Shown here piece after piece: positions 44,724 to 49,147 of a DNA stretch of 49,147 nt. Source of the stretch: Branchiostoma floridae (taxonomy: Eukaryota; Chordata; Leptocardii; Amphioxiformes; Branchiostomatidae). The stretch covers positions 17,727,898-17,777,044 of the forward strand of contig NC_049985.1 in the NCBI RefSeq assembly GCF_000003815.2. Reading direction: 5' to 3'. The notes beneath the pieces were generated by a model, which was not told where the DNA came from, searched no databases, and was given only the letters and a program-made list of their open reading frames with translations. Numbering within the stretch: position 1 is the first letter of the stretch; every line of letters starts with the position of its first letter. A program made the translations under genes and the position numbers.

Positions 44724-44855
44724 CTTTCTTCTGCGTGCCCGGCAATGTGGGGAGAGGTCCGACAGACCCAGGTTCTCCCTTTGGACCAGCTGGCCCCATG
44801 GGCCCTCTTTCTCCTGGAGGTCCTGGTGGCCCGAGGCTTGCTGACCCTCTGGGTC
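44724..44855 (-). CDS. C-type lectin receptor, collagen-like exon
   Basis: 132-nt exon (phase 1-1) with acceptor TTTTATAG and donor AAAG|GTCAGG. It encodes about eleven Gly-X-Y triplets (GPPGPPGERGPMGPAGPKGE), with one interruption after GPRGSA, then a short TLPGTQKK linker to the CTLD. A collagen-like stretch implies trimerisation of the receptor stalk. Further collagen exons could lie in the gap at 45064-45432. Confidence 0.88.
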
Positions 44856-44930
44856 CTATAAAATCTGAAATAAAAGATGTCAGAGGAAAGACAACCAAAA
44901 ACAGGTAGGTAAAGGTTTGCAATTTTTACT

Positions 44931-44935
<5 letters not shown>

Positions 44936-44960
<25 letters not shown>
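44936..44960. repeat. (TA)n microsatellite
   Basis: Uninterrupted TA dinucleotides in a lectin-gene intron. Confidence 0.95.
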
Positions 44961-44964
<4 letters not shown>

Positions 44965-45063
44965 TATAAGGGCTAAGTGCAAATAACAAAAGAAAATGAC
45001 AGTCAAATAATAGTAAACACTAAAACAGTAAGTTACTACTCTAATCTGACTTAAAGATGTAAC

Positions 45064-45432
45064 NNNNNNNNNNNNNNNNNNNNNNNNNNNNNNNNNNNNN
45101 NNNNNNNNNNNNNNNNNNNNNNNNNNNNNNNNNNNNNNNNNNNNNNNNNNNNNNNNNNNNNNNNNNNNNNNNNNNNNNNNNNNNNNNNNNNNNNNNNNNN
45201 NNNNNNNNNNNNNNNNNNNNNNNNNNNNNNNNNNNNNNNNNNNNNNNNNNNNNNNNNNNNNNNNNNNNNNNNNNNNNNNNNNNNNNNNNNNNNNNNNNNN
45301 NNNNNNNNNNNNNNNNNNNNNNNNNNNNNNNNNNNNNNNNNNNNNNNNNNNNNNNNNNNNNNNNNNNNNNNNNNNNNNNNNNNNNNNNNNNNNNNNNNNN
45401 NNNNNNNNNNNNNNNNNNNNNNNNNNNNNNNN
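45064..45432. other. Assembly gap (N) in lectin gene
   Basis: 369 Ns between the neck exon and the collagen exon. It may hide an additional exon. Confidence 0.99.
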
Positions 45433-46097
45433 AGTTCGGGTTAAATAGGCATTCCAGTACTTGCAAAGACGGGAATCATTCTTCCGTGCACGACAGCCGA
45501 GGTGGAATCTGTGGTGAATAGCAGAGGAATATATAGGTGTTGATACTGTATAACTTGGATTACGTTGCTTTTTCGGCCGCCGGGAATTTGCGCCTTGATA
45601 TGTTACCTGCACTTCCTGTTCGCCGCCTGCAGTTCCATGACCTCCGCTGGGGGTCAAATCAAAGTGTCTTTTGTAGAAAAACGAGCCGGCAAATCTATGC
45701 TCATTTTCAGATATTTTGTAGCTTGTACCCTCAACTTCAACATACTAAATTCTTGTAAATTGTATCTGCACCGTACTATAGGTTTTGTGTCGTCGAACCA
45801 CCTCACTTTGGGGTCCTTAACCATGTAAATCCCCATAGGCGAAAAAATGGGTTATGAGACCTTATTGGGTTTGACTTCTTTTTCTGAGACCGTGGAAGAC
45901 GAAAGATCCCACTTTTTCTGTAATGTGTGCGTTTTGCGACGCTAAAAGGAGAGTAGTTTTCTTTTTGTCTGTAAACGTGGAGATATTAGTATAGAATTTG
46001 GTGGCTTCTAGTAAGAGCCCTTATCACTCTTGCAGTCTTGGTCATAGAAGAGGCACTTTGAAACAAAAAGTGTTTAGTATTCTTTGTGACTACTTAC

Positions 46098-46160
46098 GTT
46101 CAATCTCCGTCAATCGCACTGTGAGCTTCTGAATCTCCTCAGAAACCACAGTCATGTTGA
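46098..46160 (-). CDS. C-type lectin receptor, neck (coiled-coil) exon
   Basis: 63-nt exon, phase 1-1, between acceptor TTTTTCATAG and donor GAAC|GTAAGT. It encodes NMTVVSEEIQKLTVRLTEIE, a short heptad-like amphipathic stretch with one N-glycosylation sequon (NMT). It lies between the membrane exon and the collagen exon, as expected for an extracellular neck. Too short for a domain assignment on its own, but phase, splice sites and order fit the gene model. Confidence 0.78.
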
Positions 46161-46337
46161 CTATGAAAAAAAGAGAAAGAAAACTAAGCTAGCTATGTTA
46201 ACAATGTAATTGAGGCAAATTGACATCTATCAGAAATTTCTTATTGTCTCTGAACTGGATCCCATAAGGAAAGCGAATGAGGGGAGACAGCAAATAAACT
46301 GGAAGGTAACTTAAAAGTATCAATGACAAAAACTGAC

Positions 46338-46454
46338 CTACAACGAAAGGCAGTACGATAGCAATGACTGCTACAACCAGGCCACCAACGGTCAGCCAGA
46401 TGGTCTTGCACCGGCTCGACCAATTGGTCTTCTTGTAAATGTTTGGATAGGTTT
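46338..46454 (-). CDS. C-type lectin receptor, transmembrane exon
   Basis: 117-nt exon, phase 1-1, acceptor TATGTCAAACAG, donor GTAG|GTCAGT. It encodes a juxtamembrane TYPNIYKKTNWSSRCK, then TIWLTVGGLVVAVIAIVLPF as a single membrane span. Basic residues precede the span and the lectin domain follows it in later exons, so the protein is type II (N-terminus in the cytosol). YPNI is a second YxxI tyrosine motif close to the membrane. The first codon, formed with the previous exon, is GAA (Glu). Confidence 0.85.
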
Positions 46455-46599
46455 CTGTTTGACATAAAATGCATTTTAAAGTTATTTATTGCAAATTTGA
46501 AGCAATGTACACGTTTTGTATGAAATATAGACAAAACTGCATAATTATAAAAAAGCTAATTACAACATTCAGCTAAGGAGCCAAAATCTACACTTGTTC

Positions 46600-46835
46600 C
46601 TTACATCCATGTCTAACTTCCACCACAAAGTAAAGACCACAGGTTGCCCAGGACAAAAGATAGTTCTTAATTGCATGACAATTGTACATGGCACAATGTA
46701 TGGCAACGACTATTACAGTATGTATGTATAGAATAAGACTTAACATGCTAATTAACATAATTACAATAAGGGCTAATACAAGTCTTTGATACAGTGTAAA
46801 AATCACGTTGGGCTAATCATGAGTACAATACCCAC
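46600..46835 (-). mobile_element. LINE 3' UTR fragment
   Basis: The minus strand matches 30070-30230 over about 190 bp (CATGAGTA/GCCCAA, TCAAAGACTTGTATTAGCCC, TTGCCATACATTGT, CATGTACAATTGTC). This is a truncated insertion of the same LINE family, in an intron of the lectin gene. Confidence 0.8.
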
Positions 46836-46920
46836 GGAGACTGCATCACTGCCAAGCTCACTAACCCAGAAGCTTGAAATCAAACGTTTGCAACACCTGC
46901 CCTCATCACAATCTATTAAG

Positions 46921-47075
46921 GCGTGGCGTAACTGGTAGAGCGTTCGGCTCAGAATCTGAGGTCCTTAGTTCGATCCCCACCGTGCCCACTTTACACTTTA
47001 CACGACCTTCCTCACTTCACCCAGGTGTAAAAATGGGTAACTGACTTCGGTCGGGGAGGTAAAATACTACATTTA
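46921..47075 (+). mobile_element. tRNA-derived SINE
   Basis: Pol III A-box TGGCGTAACTGG and a B-box-like AGTTCGATCCC lie in a tRNA-like head (46921-46988). A 7-bp acceptor-like stem (GGCGTGG with CCGTGCC, two G-T pairs) can form, but the D and T stems are poor. It is followed by CACCCAGGTGTAAAAATGGG and GACTTCGGTCGGGGAGG, a body unlike any tRNA. A functional tRNA is unlikely. Confidence 0.7.
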
Positions 47076-47189
47076 CCTTCTGTCTGTACCATGTATGTGG
47101 CACTGTTAATATAAGTTACAAAACTTGAGTGCAGTGCCACATTGTCCTCGTCTGTCCAAAAGCAAATAGAAAAACCGTTGTCGCAGTTT

Positions 47190-47478
47190 ATCATCAAAAA
47201 CACACACAGGCACTCGGACTTACCTGTACTGTTATTAAAGGAAGACTTTTTCAAATATCTAATGCCATCTGCTAACTACGGTCTAATAGAAGAACTCTGT
47301 AAGTTCATCTTCACATGTTTTAAGAAGAGGGAAGGAGCATGTAGAAATATAGGCATAAGTAGAATATAGAATAGCTTACCTACCTGTCTCTTTGTATGCA
47401 ATCGCGACTTGCTGCATTTAGCAATATGCAATAAACTTCATCATTGTCATTGTCAAACTTCATTGTCATTGTCATTAA
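47190..47478 (+). mobile_element. Possible LINE 3' end with (ATTGTC)n tail
   Basis: The open frame ends with FFKYLMPSANYGLIEELCKF and FTCFKKREG before a stop at 47369. A TGCAATAAACTTCATCATTG tail and ATTGTC repeats follow. The layout matches a 5'-truncated LINE; family not determined. Confidence 0.45.
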
Positions 47479-47589
47479 AGTGAAAATAAAGGGCCCCCAC
47501 TGTAACCGGGATAGAGAAATGCAGTACCTTCTATCGAGGCGTAGTAGATAGCGTTGTTTATATTTAACTGGGATAGAGAAATGCAGTAC

Positions 47590-47625
47590 CTTCTATCGAG
47601 GCGTAGTAGATAGCGTTGTTTATAT
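47590..47625 (-). CDS. Candidate ITIM mini-exon (36 nt), copy 5
   Basis: Minus-strand acceptor CTATCCCAGTTAG, 36 nt, donor GAAG|GTACTG. Phase 1 in and phase 1 out. With the preceding G it encodes DINNAIYYASIE, containing IYYASI (ITIM-like, I-x-Y-x-x-I). Inclusion between the cytoplasmic and transmembrane exons would add 12 residues in frame. Prediction only; no transcript evidence is available here. Confidence 0.45.
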
Positions 47626-47651
47626 CTAACTGGGATAGAGAAATGCTGTAC

Positions 47652-47687
47652 CTTCTATCGAGGCGTAGTAGATAGAGTTGTTTATAT
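47652..47687 (-). CDS. Candidate ITIM mini-exon (36 nt), copy 4
   Basis: Same structure as copy 5: acceptor CTATCCCAGTTAG, 36 nt, donor GAAG|GTACAG, phase 1-1. Encodes DINNSIYYASIE with IYYASI. The neighbouring copies 2, 3 and 6 have TTAA instead of TTAG, so the only AG they could use is 4 nt earlier. That gives a 40-nt, frame-breaking exon. Confidence 0.45.
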
Positions 47688-47837
47688 CTAACTGGGATAG
47701 AGAAATGATGTACCTTCTATCGAGGCGTAGTACATAGCGTTGTTTATATTTAACCGGGATAGAGAAATGCAGTACCTTCTATAGAGGAGTAGTAGATAGC
47801 GATGTTTATATTTAACTGGAATAGAGAAATGATATAC

Positions 47838-47924
47838 CTTCTATAGAGGAGTAGTAGATAGCGTTGTTTATATTTGCACCTTCGTCCGCAACAGACCGCC
47901 ATTCTTCCTGTGTGTGTTCGGCGC
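47838..47924 (-). CDS. C-type lectin receptor, cytoplasmic ITIM exon
   Basis: 87-nt exon, phase 1-1, acceptor ACTTTTCTGCAG, donor GAAG|GTATAT. It encodes AEHTQEEWRSVADEGANINN followed by AIYYSSIE. IYYSSI fits the ITIM consensus (S/I/V/L-x-Y-x-x-I/V/L), the signature of inhibitory receptors that recruit SH2 phosphatases. Placed N-terminal to the membrane span in a type II lectin, this is the architecture of inhibitory NK-type lectin receptors. The first exon with the start codon was not found and may lie beyond 49147. Confidence 0.72.
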
Positions 47925-47934
47925 CTGCAGAAAA

Positions 47935-48855
47935 GTAAAAGTTTGTAAAGTTATCTGCATATCAATATAGTTCTGACTGAAACGGTCAGTCTTATTCAAG
48001 TTATCTAACCGTAATGCTGCGTTCAGCCATTGAGTCAGATAGATGAAGAGGACTGGCCAAGAATCTCAAAACAGATACAACACCCAGTGTCCATCAATGA
48101 TGTATTATTTTGCCAACCGAAAGTTCTGCCATAAAATTATCTGAGGGATTCAGACAAACTTTCAATTTCTGCAGTTGGCGAACATGTTGTAATACACCAA
48201 CTCAGGTGAACATTCTTGATAGAATTCGATTTGTTTTTCATTAAATCAACCCTACACGGCAAACTCTGACCCTCTTCAGCATAAGAACCATATGTTTATT
48301 GAAGCTTCTTTTTGGTGGCCCTAAAATCATTAACCACCCTAGTACACTCTAGACAAATTATAGTCAGGTGCAACATAAAGTATGGCTATTGGACAAAAAT
48401 AAACACGGGCGATAGTAAGTAATCCTGAGTTGGTCTTAATAATTACGATGGGGTTCTAGATGCCCATCTTCAACTATATACTACGGACCCATCGGCACCT
48501 ATGCCCACAGGGGGTGTAGCCCTGGGCGGTTCCGAAGCCACAAATTTGTATATATATGATCAAAATGTTTCAACTCCTCGTGCCGACTTTTTTTGGTGCA
48601 GCTTTTCTGATGCTATGATTTTCCACCTTGATTTCCCTACGAGCTACAAATTTGCATCGATAACTCCGATCCTTATTCTTCCGTCTACGTGATTTTATCT
48701 TTATCAAAGGGTACAATTAATATTATGAGCAACATTTCCTGATATTTCAGCCGAAGTAAGAGCAGAATGACTCCTCACCATAAATAATTTCCCTTGCGTA
48801 GTTATGGAACTACATGTATGGGAGAAAGTGCACAAAAAATCTTGTAGAATTATTG
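47935..48855. other. Stretch with no recognised gene
   Basis: Expected to be the first intron or upstream region of the lectin gene. I searched the minus strand for a start exon ending in a phase-1 donor and found none I could support. Confidence 0.4.
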
Positions 48856-48858
48856 GTA

Positions 48859-49010
48859 CAGTCAAACCTGTATTAGCGGCAACCTTTGCATAGCGGCCAC
48901 CTGGCCATAGTGGCCACTTTTTGTCGGTCCCTTGGATTCGTAATGATTAAGAAATAGGCTTAGCGGCCACCTATCCAACGCGGCCACGGCCACACGATTT
49001 CCGGTCCCGT
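48859..49010 (+). mobile_element. Left end of a pogo/Tigger-like element
   Basis: TA followed by CAGTCAAACCTGTATTAGCG, then iterated AGCGGCCACCT words. CAGTC-type termini at TA are typical of pogo-like Tc1/mariner relatives. The other end is outside the window. Confidence 0.5.
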
Positions 49011-49147
49011 TGATTCAGAAACACTGCCTATTGCAAGCATACTGCAGCCTTATGTCACCCTGCACCGAGTTTGAAATTGTAGGTTGCGAGGATTTGGAGT
49101 TCCTGACAGGGTCATATTGGCGGTAGCAGAAGGTATGCATGCCTTGG

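Larger units (their letters stand above)
47505..47880 (-). repeat. Six 62-bp tandem copies of an exon end plus splice donor
   Basis: Period 62 bp. Each minus-strand copy has a pyrimidine-rich CATTTCTCTATCCCAG (or a variant), about 40 nt encoding NNAIYYASIE in one frame, then GAAG|GTAC/GTAT. The copy nearest 47838 is the end of the real exon. The fourth and fifth copies contain the features needed for cassette exons (see next entries). Confidence 0.93.

Noticed and set aside
45600-45660. Extra neck exon (EVMELQAANRKC before GTAAC)
   Set aside because: Phase 1 in but phase 2 out, so it cannot join the flanking phase-1 exons; acceptor weak.
46921-46988. Functional tRNA gene
   Set aside because: The A and B boxes and acceptor stem are tRNA-like, but the D and T stems pair poorly and a SINE body follows.
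47370-47410. Extra minus-strand lectin exon (IAYKET before a GTAGGT donor)
   Set aside because: The possible 28-nt exon breaks the phase-1 pattern, and the region is better explained by a plus-strand LINE end.

Overview
The window looks like eukaryotic, TE-rich, gene-poor chordate DNA, most probably from an amphioxus (Branchiostoma). This is an inference from three things. There are two leucine-rich-repeat (LRR) transmembrane receptors with long tyrosine-rich tails. There is a spliced type II collagen/C-type-lectin receptor. Between them lie many short DNA transposons, LINE 3' ends and minisatellites. Eight runs of N are assembly gaps, and no bacterial-style organisation is present.

Layout. 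1-2500: pyrimidine minisatellite, a gap, CA repeats. 2500-11350: copy A of a segmental duplication, holding a 50-bp satellite split by a Harbinger-like transposon, a 24-bp repeat field, and LRR receptor gene 1 (minus strand, 7988-11284). 12590-16720: two copies (U1, U2) of a ~2-kb non-coding unit. 16780-17240: a fragment of the duplicated repeat field. 17900-24050: copy B of the duplication, with an uninterrupted satellite, a larger 24-bp field, and LRR receptor gene 2 (minus strand, 21243-24033, gap-interrupted). 25900-30530: several transposons and inverted repeats. 30720-40500: three further U units (U3-U5), with a 4-kb palindromic foldback transposon inserted in U4. 42101-42404: a large inverted repeat with outward-facing splice donors. 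43113-47924: a minus-strand C-type lectin gene of at least five coding exons. 48859 to the end: the left end of a pogo-like element.

Both LRR genes have one uninterrupted coding exon preceded by the same 3' splice site just upstream of the ATG. Their LRR arrays differ (14 versus 15 repeats), while the transmembrane segment and proximal tail are nearly identical. In both genes the tail ends at a frame-breaking change inside an iterated tyrosine module, and decayed modules continue downstream.

The most interesting signal is at 47500-47924 in the lectin gene. The end of a cytoplasmic exon, which encodes an ITIM-like motif (IYYSSI) and ends at a splice donor, is repeated six times with a 62-bp period. 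Two of the copies are perfect candidate 36-nt, phase 1-1 mini-exons that would each add another ITIM-like motif (IYYASI). All the exons I could place in this gene are phase 1-1, so alternative inclusion would keep the frame and change the number of inhibitory motifs.
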